From: Oscillospiraceae bacterium
GTDB lineage: Bacteria; Bacillota; Clostridia; Oscillospirales; Ruminococcaceae
Length of the DNA stretch: 64,000 bases
Reading direction: 5' to 3'
Assembly (NCBI GenBank): GCA_020024285.1
Contig: JAHHTZ010000004.1
Coordinates: 205,329 to 269,328, forward strand
The notes under the pieces are model-generated. The model had not been told where the DNA came from. It did no database searches and worked only from the letters and a program-made list of their open reading frames with translations. Numbering within the stretch: the first letter of the stretch is position 1; each line of letters begins with the position of its first letter. Below, piece by piece: positions 17,381 to 25,807 of the stretch. Both the position numbers and the translations under genes were made by a program.

Positions 17381-18541
17381 CTATGCCTCCTGGTCGCCCA
17401 TGTACATCTGTTTGAGCACATCCATGCCGTCAAAGGTCATCCATTCTTCTTTGATTTTTCCGTTGAGGACATGGTAATGGTTGATACCCATGATTTCGAG
17501 CGGTTTGCCGGATGGCTGACCGAAGAAGCCGATTCCTTCGTTGATGCCTCTGAGTCTCCAGCGTACTGCTACATCATAGCCGTCCTGTTTTGGTCTGCTG
17601 GTGCAGGTCACGCGCTCTGCCTCGAAGCTGCCGTTAGGAACGGATGCAAGGAAGCTCACGATCATGCCCTGGATCTCGTCGTAGCCGTTGAGGTCTTTGT
17701 CGCAGATGAAGTGGAGCACTGCGTTGTCATGGTAGTATTTTTTCACTTCGTTGATGTATTTGCAGTTGTAAACATGGTTTACCATTTCGAGCATCATTTC
17801 GCCCACGGAGTTGTCTTTTGCCTGATATTTTTCCGGCATGAACTGTCCTTCCATCGATTCACACAGACCGTAGCTGGACTGCAGTGGATTTCTCTTTGTT
17901 TTTGCGCCGGCTGCCATATTTTTTGCAACCTCGTGCGGGTCGAGTCCGAGCTGTGTTACGATCCACAGGTTATCTCTTACAAGCCACTCCTCGTGGATGC
18001 GGTTGTTGGTGGTAGCGCAGTCGATCACAGTGCGGAAGTTGATTTTCTTGCCGGTTGCAGGACCGAAGTTGCTGTCACCGAGGTTGGTTGCGGTGGAGAG
18101 CACACGGTGAGAGGAGAGGAAGCCTTCTGTTCCGTAGTCGGACCAGATCACGTTCTGACCGATCAAGCGTCTGTCCGGGAACGCGTGGAGTGTCTGAAGG
18201 GTGTTGGAGATAACGTCCTTGATGCCGACGAGGTTGGAGGAACCAAGATGCATGGTGATGTTGTTGTGGTAGGTATCGTAAATTACGCCGATGCCTTTTT
18301 CCTCCCAGATCTGATGGGTGATTTTCATGATATAGTCTACGAAATCACGGTATTGCGGGTCGAAGCCTTTCATCTTCTGCTCTCTTTTGGTCTGCTTGGA
18401 AAAATCGTTGTAGTCAAGCACACCAACCGGTGTTACTTCGTCGCCATTGCCATAGAATACCTTGTTGGATGTTGTTTTCATTTCAGGAACCTCCACTTTC
18501 TTTACTTCCTGTTTGATCTCCTGTTTGATTTCTTCTTTCAT
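17381..18541 (-). CDS. Protein with SnoaL/NTF2-like segments (paralogue 1)
   Basis: A 386-residue protein that looks like NTF2-like (SnoaL, polyketide-cyclase type) cone folds, at about residues 65-200 and 240-380; the features are IYDTYHNNITMHLGSS, VIDCATTNNRIHEEWLVRDNLW and RWRLRGINEG..GINHYHVLNGKIKEEWMTFD. Such proteins are cyclases, isomerases or dehydratases on small metabolites. A Lys/Glu-rich leader (about 20 residues) precedes the first fold. TAGGAGGA precedes ATG at 18541. It is first in an operon with the MFS gene, and its promoter carries the LacI-type palindrome. Confidence 0.8.
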   Translation of the reverse strand: MKEEIKQEIKQEVKKVEVPEMKTTSNKVFYGNGDEVTPVGVLDYNDFSKQTKREQKMKGFDPQYRDFVDYIMKITHQIWEEKGIGVIYDTYHNNITMHLGSSNLVGIKDVISNTLQTLHAFPDRRLIGQNVIWSDYGTEGFLSSHRVLSTATNLGDSNFGPATGKKINFRTVIDCATTNNRIHEEWLVRDNLWIVTQLGLDPHEVAKNMAAGAKTKRNPLQSSYGLCESMEGQFMPEKYQAKDNSVGEMMLEMVNHVYNCKYINEVKKYYHDNAVLHFICDKDLNGYDEIQGMIVSFLASVPNGSFEAERVTCTSRPKQDGYDVAVRWRLRGINEGIGFFGQPSGKPLEIMGINHYHVLNGKIKEEWMTFDGMDVLKQMYMGDQEA

Positions 18542-18700
18542 GATAAAATCCTCCTAAAATACGATTTTTCTATCTTCCCGACCCTCTTCGATGCAGGTTT
18601 TCTTTTGAACGCTCCGGGCTTCCCCATGAGAAAAGCGGGAAAATATTATTGAATCCGTTTTCTAAATTTTGCCTAAAAACCGTCTTTTTGCCTTAAAACT

Positions 18701-18712
18701 GAATACGTATTC
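18701..18712. promoter_or_regulatory. LacI-type operator (copy 1)
   Basis: GAATACGTATTC, a perfect 12-bp palindrome just downstream of the -10 box of the SnoaL-MFS operon, where bound repressor would block initiation. Extended identity with copy 2 is TGAATACGTATTCT. Confidence 0.8.
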
Positions 18713-18725
18713 TTTTGTTGCTCTT

Positions 18726-18754
18726 AGCATACCATGACGAAGAGCGTTTGTAAA
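18726..18754 (-). promoter_or_regulatory. Promoter of SnoaL-MFS operon
   Basis: -35 TTTACA (18749-18754), 17-nt spacer, -10 TATGCT (18726-18731) preceded by TGG. Confidence 0.7.
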
Positions 18755-19011
18755 GTACTTATTCGACCTTGCAAATCCAAAAAAACGAGTCCTAACTATA
18801 CAAATTGTACAATGGCTTTTTGCATCTTCCCCATTCAGTCTATCCTGATTTCAAAGAACCCACAAAATCGTACTTCTGTTGGTTTGACAAAGTTTTTGCA
18901 GCAAATCCCCTGCTTTGCAGCCCCCAAAAAGTACCCACTGCTGACGATCGACAGCAAAATGCGTCCGGCACGCTGTGAGGATGCAGCAGTCATCCGTTTT
19001 TTCGCATCCCT

Positions 19012-19053
19012 GCACAAAAAAGGGGGGCGGGAAAGCAAGCTGCTTTCCCGCCC
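19012..19053 (-). terminator. Terminator after second SnoaL-type gene
   Basis: 13-bp GC-rich stem GGGCGGGAAAGCA with complement, then CCCTTTTTTG on the minus strand. Confidence 0.85.
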
Positions 19054-19068
19054 AAGTAAAAGGATTGA

Positions 19069-20085
19069 TTAGTGGTTGTCTGCGTTATAGATCTGTTTTG
19101 TTCTCTCCAAAATGTCAAGACCCTGCTGTTTGAGCCAGTATGGAAGGTCGATGAGCACCCAGTTTTCGCTGAGCTTATCGCCCTCTCTGCAATATACGTC
19201 CACCACCTGCATATCTGCGGTGACCTGTCCGCCAGGCATACCGAGGAAGCCGCCGATCGGACGGTTGGTGAGGTTTGGCCAGCCGAAGAAGCACGCAAAA
19301 TTGCCCTCTGCAAAGCGGCAAACGTGACCGTTGAAGGTTTTGTCGGTGAGGTTGTTGCGGAATGGGAGCTGGTGCTGCTCCTGATATCTTGGAATGGTGT
19401 AGGAGGCGCCGATGCCGCCCGGACCGTACCAGATCATGTTCGGGGACCAGGACAGCTCCAGCACCTCAGGAGGGCAGCCCATTGCGCCGCTCTTGTTGAG
19501 CACGTCAAGATCCTCTACCATTTTATTGACGAGTCGAAGGGTTTCTACGCCCTCCTCCTCCGGTGCATCCTCAAACAGAAGTCCGTTGTGGTTTCTCGGA
19601 CCCGGATATACAAAGTAATTTCCGGTCTGCGGAGGCATTGGGTTCACGCCTGCCTGCTGCATAAATCCGATGATATCAACAAAAAGACCTGTCTTTGTGA
19701 TCTTGCCGTTTTCTACACAGTTAAATTCCGCATAGCGCAGGCTGATCATTTTTCTTGTGTGCGGGATCCCAAGCCAATCCTTGTCGAACAGTCCCATAAA
19801 ATGGCCCATGCTCATGACCCATTTGGTGTTGTCGATCTCGTTGGTTCCGCCAATGAAGATATCCTGTCTTCTCTGCATATGGGACAGGGACTCTTTGAGC
19901 GGAACAAAGAATACCTCTGCGGCTTTTTCCCTGCTGTCCTGCTCGCGGAACGGATATACCCCTTTGAAGTTGTAATCCTGTGCCATATATTTGTTCAAAA
20001 CGCCCTGTACTTCGCTTGGAGCTGCCTTTTCCATCTCCTCAAAATAGGCTCTGACGAGATTTTTTTCGTTGATGTAAGAACTCAT
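19069..20085 (-). CDS. Protein with SnoaL/NTF2-like segments (paralogue 2)
   Basis: A 338-residue protein with NTF2-like features at about residues 10-160 and 185-330 (ADMQVVDVYCREGDKLSENWVLIDLPYW at the end matches the SnoaL pattern). It is related in architecture to the product of 17381-18541 and shows IPHTRKMISLRYAEFNCVENGKI and FACFFGWPNLTNRPIGG. Substrate unknown. GGGAGGA precedes ATG at 20085. It is monocistronic, with a promoter and palindrome of the same type as the first paralogue, so both belong to one regulon. Confidence 0.8.
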   Translation of the reverse strand: MSSYINEKNLVRAYFEEMEKAAPSEVQGVLNKYMAQDYNFKGVYPFREQDSREKAAEVFFVPLKESLSHMQRRQDIFIGGTNEIDNTKWVMSMGHFMGLFDKDWLGIPHTRKMISLRYAEFNCVENGKITKTGLFVDIIGFMQQAGVNPMPPQTGNYFVYPGPRNHNGLLFEDAPEEEGVETLRLVNKMVEDLDVLNKSGAMGCPPEVLELSWSPNMIWYGPGGIGASYTIPRYQEQHQLPFRNNLTDKTFNGHVCRFAEGNFACFFGWPNLTNRPIGGFLGMPGGQVTADMQVVDVYCREGDKLSENWVLIDLPYWLKQQGLDILERTKQIYNADNH

Positions 20086-20158
20086 GATTATCCTCCCTGT
20101 ATTTTTCTTGATCCGGGTAACATGCCTGTCGATTTATGATTCAAAGATCGCTTATTTT

Positions 20159-20170
20159 GAATACGTATTC
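20159..20170. promoter_or_regulatory. LacI-type operator (copy 2)
   Basis: GAATACGTATTC again, at the same place relative to the -10 box as copy 1. Confidence 0.8.
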
Positions 20171-20181
20171 TGTTTTTTATA

Positions 20182-20210
20182 ATACTATCACCATTTTGTC
20201 GGAAGGTCAA
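20182..20210 (-). promoter_or_regulatory. Promoter of SnoaL paralogue 2
   Basis: -35 TTGACC (20205-20210), 17-nt spacer, -10 TAGTAT (20182-20187) preceded by TGA. Confidence 0.7.
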
Positions 20211-20333
20211 TCCATCCTTACCAAAAAACATTGATAAATTTATCCTGTCAACTTGTACATCTTATACCACAACACGAAGTGCAAGGGGAAAATCCCGGAC
20301 TTTTTCTTTGTAAGGATCTCCCCCTCTCAGACT

Positions 20334-20381
20334 AAAAAGAGCATCGGTCCTGCTCCGTAAACGGAACAGAACCGATGCTCT
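20334..20381. terminator. Hairpin terminator candidate
   Basis: Stem AGAGCATCGGT/ACCGATGCTCT with an inner TCCGT/ACGGA; downstream of the gene ending at 20435. Confidence 0.7.
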
Positions 20382-20434
20382 GTATATTAGCTTCTATTCT
20401 ATTGGGGAGCTCTTCACGCACCCGGACTCAGGGA

Positions 20435-20998
20435 TCACTCCGCAGGAGCATCCATGGCAGGCTCCATCTGGACCTTCACCTCGGTGAGCTGCGGTTCGTC
20501 GATCGGGACAGCGCGGTCGTCCACATCCATCGGCTCCTCATCCTCCTCCGGTTCCTCCTCCCAGAGGGAATCGTACTCTTTGGGGTCCTTCTTGCGGTTC
20601 ATCATGGCAAGGTTTTTCGCTGCCTGATACATCTCGGTGCTGAACTCCATCAGCTTCTTTTCATCCTGCGGCGGAACACGGTCCCCGCGTGAGATCCTGC
20701 GGAAAATTTCAAAGCATTTGATCTCGTCTTCCCATTTTTCCTTCTCGTCCTCGATGGCTTCCTTATCGTGCTCCATGTTTTCAAGGTTCATCTTGGCTTC
20801 CTGGAGCTTCTGGGTAAAGATCCTGATTTTTTCGCTGTTTTCATCGATTTCTTTGATTTGCAGATCGATGATATCTGTATTGGGTGCTTTTCCGGGCTCT
20901 TTTTGCTGTTCTTCTTTTTTCCGGAGCAGATAATTGCGCTGTTCCCGGAGCTTTTCAAGATAATCGGCATAGTATTGGGAAGCCTGCCCAATTCTCAT
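20435..20998 (-). CDS. Coiled-coil hypothetical protein
   Basis: A 187-residue, highly charged protein, probably cytosolic. Residues 10-105 are predicted to be a coiled coil (repeated Leu/Lys/Glu heptads such as LREQRNYLLRKKEEQQ), and residues 145-187 form an acidic tail (EEEPEEDEEPMDVDD). No family is recognised. The start at 20998 is preferred because AAAGGGATGG precedes it; the frame is open upstream. It diverges from the lipoprotein gene at 21156. Confidence 0.7.
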   Translation of the reverse strand: MRIGQASQYYADYLEKLREQRNYLLRKKEEQQKEPGKAPNTDIIDLQIKEIDENSEKIRIFTQKLQEAKMNLENMEHDKEAIEDEKEKWEDEIKCFEIFRRISRGDRVPPQDEKKLMEFSTEMYQAAKNLAMMNRKKDPKEYDSLWEEEPEEDEEPMDVDDRAVPIDEPQLTEVKVQMEPAMDAPAE

Positions 20999-21155
20999 AG
21001 AATACCATCCCTTTCTTTTTATCTCATCGATCCCCTGTCTTGAGTGTATCACACCGGATGCAAACAATCAAGCAAAATACCAAAAATCGGGATATACACC
21101 CTCTGATTTATATGCTATAATTACGATACCCAACAATACGGGGAGGGGGTTGACT

Positions 21156-22604
21156 ATGAAAAAATTACATTCCTTTATCTTTACCGCTATGCTGTGTGCT
21201 CTTGTTCTGCTGAGTGCGACAGCCTGCATGCAAGCACCGCCGTCTGCACCTTCTGATCCAAACAGCGAAGCTGCCGAGGAACTGCCCACACTTTCTGCTG
21301 AGGAGCAGGAGGAGATTTTCGTCTGCGGCACGCAGGAGGAACGGGCAAAGCTCCTGAATGTACCTGTGCAGGAGCTCGATCAGTACGAGAAGGCGCTGTG
21401 GGAGCTTTGCAATGACGGCTCTCTGCGCAGCAGCTGGCAGGGTACCCCTGTCCCCACATCCCGGGCGGTGCCGGAATTTTACATTGATAAAATCGAACAC
21501 GACGGGAGCAAAGCTGTACTTTCTGTCACACTTCGGGACGAGGTGTACTTTGATTTCGACACAATGAAGGAAAGCTGGGACAACGGATATCTGATTCAGA
21601 TGCCGAGAAAGGATTTCCTCGATTCGTATATTCCGGTGGGGCATTCGGTCGTTGTGGTGCAAAACGAAACACCGGGACCTGTTTTTCTTTCCTGTGAATA
21701 TACCCCCATCGAAAGCCCCGGAATGACCCAGCTCAAAAAACGCACCGAGCAGCTCTCTGAAGAGCTTGCCGCAAGCCCCAAGGTGAAGGAAAAATTCCCT
21801 GAGATCGACCGCTATCTTCTCAATGCACTCTGGCTGCATACCGCGTGTGTACGAAGCATCGAATCCCCGGAGGATGTAACGATGTACGACCTCGAGCACA
21901 TCGAAAACTTCACGCTCAACTACAGCACCGCAACCATGTGGGACAAGGGGAATTCCATGCCGAATGAGGGCTATGTGATGGATGGCGAGCCGATCCGCTT
22001 TATGAAGCAGCTCAAATACGCAGAGATTTCCTGTCTTCTCAAGGATTACAGTGTCTTTGAAAATCAAGAGCTTGAGGATCTGATCCTTTATAGTAACACA
22101 AGCCAGATCCTGCCATCCAATCTCGATACACTCAAGCTGAAAAAAGTGAACCGTCTTGACATCGACTTCGATCGGGATTTTACCCTTGATTTGAAGGGTG
22201 CTTCGGTGAAAAGCCTGCGCCTTACCTCCTGGTCAGCCGGTATCCGTGCCTTCAAGGGCTGCGAGAAGGTGGAGTATCTCACGATTTGCAGCACCACAAC
22301 GGATACCACGCTCATCAATCGGGATGCCTTTCCCAATGCAGAAAGCATCAATCTGGAGTTTTACAGCGATTTTCCGCGATTCCGCAACCTGAGCGCACTC
22401 AGTACCTTTGAGGACAGCGTCTATATCTCCATCGCCCTCAACTATCACGCGGCAAATCGCAAAACAATCGACAGCCTTGCCGGAGTGCGCATCACCCTGC
22501 TGACGCTTCAGCCTAAGGACGGACCCTATCCGCCTCCCGACCCCGACCCCGAAGCTCTGAGCAAAATCGATGTCGATCCGGACTTCATTTCTGTGATTGA
22601 GTAA
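21156..22604 (+). CDS. Hypothetical lipoprotein
   Basis: A 482-residue predicted lipoprotein: basic N-terminus, hydrophobic core and lipobox LSATAC with Cys24. The rest is unrecognised; residues 330-450 contain regularly spaced leucines and short strands (LDTLKLKKVNRLDI, VKSLRLTSWSAG, VEYLTICSTT) that resemble a degenerate leucine-rich-repeat solenoid. GGGGAGGGGG precedes ATG at 21156. It is monocistronic with its own terminator. Confidence 0.75.
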   Translation: MKKLHSFIFTAMLCALVLLSATACMQAPPSAPSDPNSEAAEELPTLSAEEQEEIFVCGTQEERAKLLNVPVQELDQYEKALWELCNDGSLRSSWQGTPVPTSRAVPEFYIDKIEHDGSKAVLSVTLRDEVYFDFDTMKESWDNGYLIQMPRKDFLDSYIPVGHSVVVVQNETPGPVFLSCEYTPIESPGMTQLKKRTEQLSEELAASPKVKEKFPEIDRYLLNALWLHTACVRSIESPEDVTMYDLEHIENFTLNYSTATMWDKGNSMPNEGYVMDGEPIRFMKQLKYAEISCLLKDYSVFENQELEDLILYSNTSQILPSNLDTLKLKKVNRLDIDFDRDFTLDLKGASVKSLRLTSWSAGIRAFKGCEKVEYLTICSTTTDTTLINRDAFPNAESINLEFYSDFPRFRNLSALSTFEDSVYISIALNYHAANRKTIDSLAGVRITLLTLQPKDGPYPPPDPDPEALSKIDVDPDFISVIE

Positions 22605-22669
22605 ATTGAATCTTGTTTTTAGGTGCCAGGTGTTCGTAAAACAGTGACTTGCGAAAATTAAGGAATAAA

Positions 22670-22713
22670 AATTATGGGTGTGTTGTATAAGTTCAACACG
22701 CCCATAATTTTTT
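22670..22713. terminator. Terminator between convergent lipoprotein genes
   Basis: Stem AATTATGGGTGTGTTG with complement (one mismatch) and a T-run; serves both strands. Confidence 0.8.
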
Positions 22714-22723
22714 ATAAGGAATT

Positions 22724-23387
22724 TTATTCTTTTGCTTCGGTGGCACAGGACAGATATCGGTATCCATCGTCTGTGATTTGAATATTCAAGGTGCCAGTGC
22801 GGATGACGGTCACTTCATCGCTCGGGCTGTAATACTCAAAGGACAGCGTGAGGATATCCCCGTTCTGTTCTGCTTTTACAACCTTCGCGCTTGCCGCTCC
22901 CCCCCAAATATTCCAAGGCGTAAACCTCGTTTTCTTTGTCGTATCCCTCTGCACTTCTTAAAAAATCGGCGGAAACATCAAAATGGCTCAGGACAAAGTC
23001 CTCTAATTTCTGGGAAGGAACGGTTTCATCGATTTTCATATTGCTTTCGGCTTTGCGGTCAGGCTGATAATACTGTGAGGCGGTATAATAATTGATCAAG
23101 CTGTCCGGTCTTAAAGTTTCAGGATCTGTCCAATTTTGTGCGGTGATCGATGCCAGAAATACGGAATCAAAATATTCTGTATAGAGCTGTTCCAAATCTG
23201 TTGTATTCAATTTGCCTTCTGTCTGCTTCTGCTCAGAGGAAGGCTCCTCCTTCTTGACTTCTGCCTGCTCCTCTTTTGCAGACGCATCGTTTGCTTTCTC
23301 CGCAGTGCGTGGGCTGCATGCAGCAGAGCTTAGCAGCAATCCACATGCAAGCAGTGCTGCCAACACTTTTTTTGGGGAACTTGACAT
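22724..23387 (-). pseudogene. Tandem lipoprotein paralogue 1, frameshifted at a G7 tract
   Basis: The first part (22836-23387) has the lipoprotein signal MSSSPKKVLAALLAC...SSAAC with Cys24, a Lys/Glu linker and a globular part, but the frame leaves at YALEYLGG and ends soon after. A second frame (22724-22954) continues with AASAKVVKAEQNGDILTLSF and a C-terminus that resembles those of the paralogues. The switch lies at a run of seven G (minus strand, near 22903). Removing one G would give one 220-residue protein. It could be a pseudogene, a phase-variable gene or a sequencing error. Confidence 0.75.
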
Positions 23388-23455
23388 AAAACATCAACCT
23401 TTCCTGTATAGTTATTCATTTATGATATGGCATCCGAAAATCCATCCGCCATTCT

Positions 23456-24193
23456 TTATTGATTCCCTGCAATGTAATAAAACTTATCTTGACCTTCTAA
23501 CTGTATTGTAGCAGAAATTTCTGTGCCCTCTACATCAATACAGGTTATTTTTAATGTGTGCTCCGCTTCATTTTTTTCGATTCTTTCTACAACCGGTGCA
23601 GGACCGCCTCCCATACCAAACATTGTTGAGAATAGGTAGGTATCATCAGATGCATTGTAGTTATCTGCCTGATGGAGGTATTCTCTATCCACCTTAAAAT
23701 AACTTGTGATATATGAATCTATCGTTTCTGACGGTATCCCAATCGTTTCGTAATCTGACAGCTTTTTCGGATCGGTTTCCTGTATCTTATCAAGGTATGG
23801 ACCCAATCCATTGGACTCATAAAAGTTGATCAGTCTTTCCGGTTTGGGCTTATTTTCCATATTCCATGTATCGTACATCATTCCTGCGTGAGCATAAGGT
23901 TCCAGATACCGACTGAAATATTCTTGTTTTTCTTCATCGGAGAGCTTTTGTTCTGATTCTGGCTGCTTGCTTTCCTCGCTTTTCTCGGGGTCTTTTGCTG
24001 TTTCCTGCGGCTTTTCCCCTTCTGGTTTCGGATTTTCTTGGGAAGAAGGCTCCTCCTTTTTGATTTCCGTCTGCTCCTCTTTGGATGCGACTTTATCTAA
24101 CTCCTCTGGAGCACGGGAGCTGCACGCCGCACAGCTTAGCAGCAATCCGCATGCAAGCAGAGCTGCCAGCACTTTCTTTGGGGAATTTGACAT
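23456..24193 (-). CDS. Tandem lipoprotein paralogue 2
   Basis: A 245-residue lipoprotein whose N-terminus is almost identical to its neighbours (MSNSPKKVLAALLACGLLLS, lipobox Cys24), then a Pro/Glu/Lys-rich spacer (about 28-95) and a different globular domain. No family is recognised; the C-terminal part has the strand pattern of a small cystatin/NTF2-like fold (inference). Upstream DNA (24194-24230) matches the region upstream of paralogue 3, which shows recent duplication. Confidence 0.8.
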   Translation of the reverse strand: MSNSPKKVLAALLACGLLLSCAACSSRAPEELDKVASKEEQTEIKKEEPSSQENPKPEGEKPQETAKDPEKSEESKQPESEQKLSDEEKQEYFSRYLEPYAHAGMMYDTWNMENKPKPERLINFYESNGLGPYLDKIQETDPKKLSDYETIGIPSETIDSYITSYFKVDREYLHQADNYNASDDTYLFSTMFGMGGGPAPVVERIEKNEAEHTLKITCIDVEGTEISATIQLEGQDKFYYIAGNQ

Positions 24194-24230
24194 AAAACAT
24201 CAACCTTTCTGAAATGGATTTTCGCCGGGA
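24188..24230. repeat. Duplicated leader (copy 1) of tandem lipoprotein genes
   Basis: Start codon region and leader (ATCAACCTTTCTGAAATGG...CGCCGGGA) identical but for one or two bases to 25020-25062. Confidence 0.85.
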
Positions 24231-24266
24231 GCATCAAGCTCCAGCAGTGTATTACAAACAAAACAT

Positions 24267-25025
24267 TTATTTTTTCAGCCAAGGTGGGCAATAATCGATG
24301 CTGGATATTCTGTATCCGGCATCGGTTTTTTTAATTTCAAAATTAGATTGACGTTTTGCCGCTTCTTCCGGACCGCAAGCGGTAAAAAATGTAGCCTGAT
24401 AGGTGTTTGGTCCTATTTTCTCAACTGACACATCCCGAACGCTCCAACCTGATGTTCCTCCCACTACACAGCAATACAATTTACCATCTACATTTAAGAA
24501 TTTTGTGGCTGGAACCCACTCTAACGCTTCGCCTGTAAAAACGGTGGAGTAATACTCAACAATTTTATCGAAGTCCATCGATGTTTCACAATAAAATTCC
24601 TGATTTATCTCAACGATCTCACGACTGAATTCAATGTCACTGCAAATCTTTCGGGGTATTTCTGCCGGTTCACACGTAGCCAGATCTAAGATCATCCTTA
24701 CTGCTTTTTTATATAAATCGGCAATCTCCTGATTGGAAATATCGGTGCTTTCTTCCGCTTCCCCCTCTTTGTCATTCTCCTGCGGCTGCTTGCTTTCCTC
24801 GGGGTCTTTTGCTGTGTCCTGCGGTTCTTCTGGGGAAGCTGGCTCCTCCTTGTCCTCTGTCTGTTTCTGCTCGGAGGAAGGATTATCCTTCTTGACTTCT
24901 GCCTGCTCCTCTTTTGCAGACGCATCGTCTGCTTTCTCCGCAGTGCGTGGGCTGCATGCGGCAGAGCTTATCAGCAGTCCGCATGCAAGCAGTGCTGCCA
25001 GCACCTTCTTCGGGGAATTTGACAT
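24267..25025 (-). CDS. Tandem lipoprotein paralogue 3
   Basis: A 252-residue lipoprotein with MSNSPKKVLAALLACGLLIS and lipobox Cys24, a spacer rich in Glu/Lys/Pro/Gln (about 28-90), and a globular C-terminal domain (IADLYKKAVRMILDL...ISSIDYCPPWLKK). The first 60 residues nearly equal those of paralogue 1 (SPRTAEKADDASAKEEQAEV) while the C-terminal domains have diverged. Function unknown. Confidence 0.8.
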   Translation of the reverse strand: MSNSPKKVLAALLACGLLISSAACSPRTAEKADDASAKEEQAEVKKDNPSSEQKQTEDKEEPASPEEPQDTAKDPEESKQPQENDKEGEAEESTDISNQEIADLYKKAVRMILDLATCEPAEIPRKICSDIEFSREIVEINQEFYCETSMDFDKIVEYYSTVFTGEALEWVPATKFLNVDGKLYCCVVGGTSGWSVRDVSVEKIGPNTYQATFFTACGPEEAAKRQSNFEIKKTDAGYRISSIDYCPPWLKK

Positions 25026-25062
25026 GAAACATCAACCTTTCTGAAATGGATTTTCGCCGGGA
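25020..25062. repeat. Duplicated leader (copy 2) of tandem lipoprotein genes
   Basis: Second copy of the leader seen at 24188-24230. Confidence 0.85.
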
Positions 25063-25295
25063 TGCAGGTAAATTCTGTAGAGAGTATCTGTAATATATTT
25101 ACAGATTTGGAATTCAGTTATAGTATACAACAATAAATTCACAAAAGCTATCCATCTTGTTTTTGTTCATAATAACTTAATAAATGTCAAACTATGACGA
25201 AATTCTGTGCTATATTGGGCATTTTAGAAAATAAGGCTCCGTCATTCCCCCCGCTCTGCAACGCTGCGGTTGTATCTATTTTCCGCTCCCCCATG

Positions 25296-25339
25296 CGTCA
25301 GGGGCACGGGCTGTCCGTCGGTTAGAGGATCGCCTGACG
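25296..25339. other. Inverted-repeat element (possible structured RNA or repeat unit)
   Basis: CGTCAGG (25296-25302) pairs with CCTGACG (25333-25339), enclosing a second hairpin ACGG-GCTGT-CCGT. GC-rich island in otherwise AT-rich intergenic DNA. Confidence 0.4.
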
Positions 25340-25701
25340 TAAATTTTTTCCTTTCCCAAGCGGATGCTCCACGATCTTTGGAATCTTATTGAGTATATTA
25401 TACATGATTGAAGGAATCTGCCCCAATCAAAATCGTTGTAATTTATAATCTGTAAATAATTCATGAATAATATTGTTAAATTATAAACTAAAAAATCCCC
25501 CTCGTATTCCAACTCCGGCTTTGAAATACGCCATTTTAAGAAGGATTGTGCTATAAATTTAAATTAACAATATTGACACAGTGTTCATTATCTGTTATTG
25601 TTCAATTGTCCACATTTGAAGGATGTGTGTTTACTGCGGCATTTTTTCAATGCATCAGTAAAAGGCATCACAGCCGCAGCCATGCGGCCGCTGTTTTGTA
25701 C

Positions 25702-25742
25702 CTCATCACGCAAAGCAGTGTGCCAGATCAAACCGTGATGAG
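25702..25742 (+). promoter_or_regulatory. Hairpins in the leader of the binding-protein gene
   Basis: CTCATCACG and CGTGATGAG form a 9-bp stem; TTGTCT/AGACAA (near 25758-25785) forms a further stem just ahead of the ribosome binding site. Could be a regulatory leader. Confidence 0.4.
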
Positions 25743-25807
25743 CAGGACATTCTGCAACATTGTCTCGGACTTGCTGTCTAAGACAAGGTCTAAGGAGGAT
25801 ACAACAA

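Larger units (their letters stand above)
25063..25807. other. Long intergenic region with structured elements
   Basis: No convincing gene. It contains a compact inverted-repeat element at 25296-25339 and, just before the binding-protein gene, a series of hairpins (25668-25795). A 78-codon open frame at 25276-25512 has low-complexity Arg-rich sequence where it crosses the inverted-repeat element and is not accepted as a gene. Confidence 0.5.

Noticed and set aside
25276..25512. 78-codon minus-strand frame with RRSSNRRTARAPDAWGSGK end
   Set aside because: The tail comes from the inverted-repeat island; start region AT-rich without a ribosome binding site. Kept as a structured element instead.
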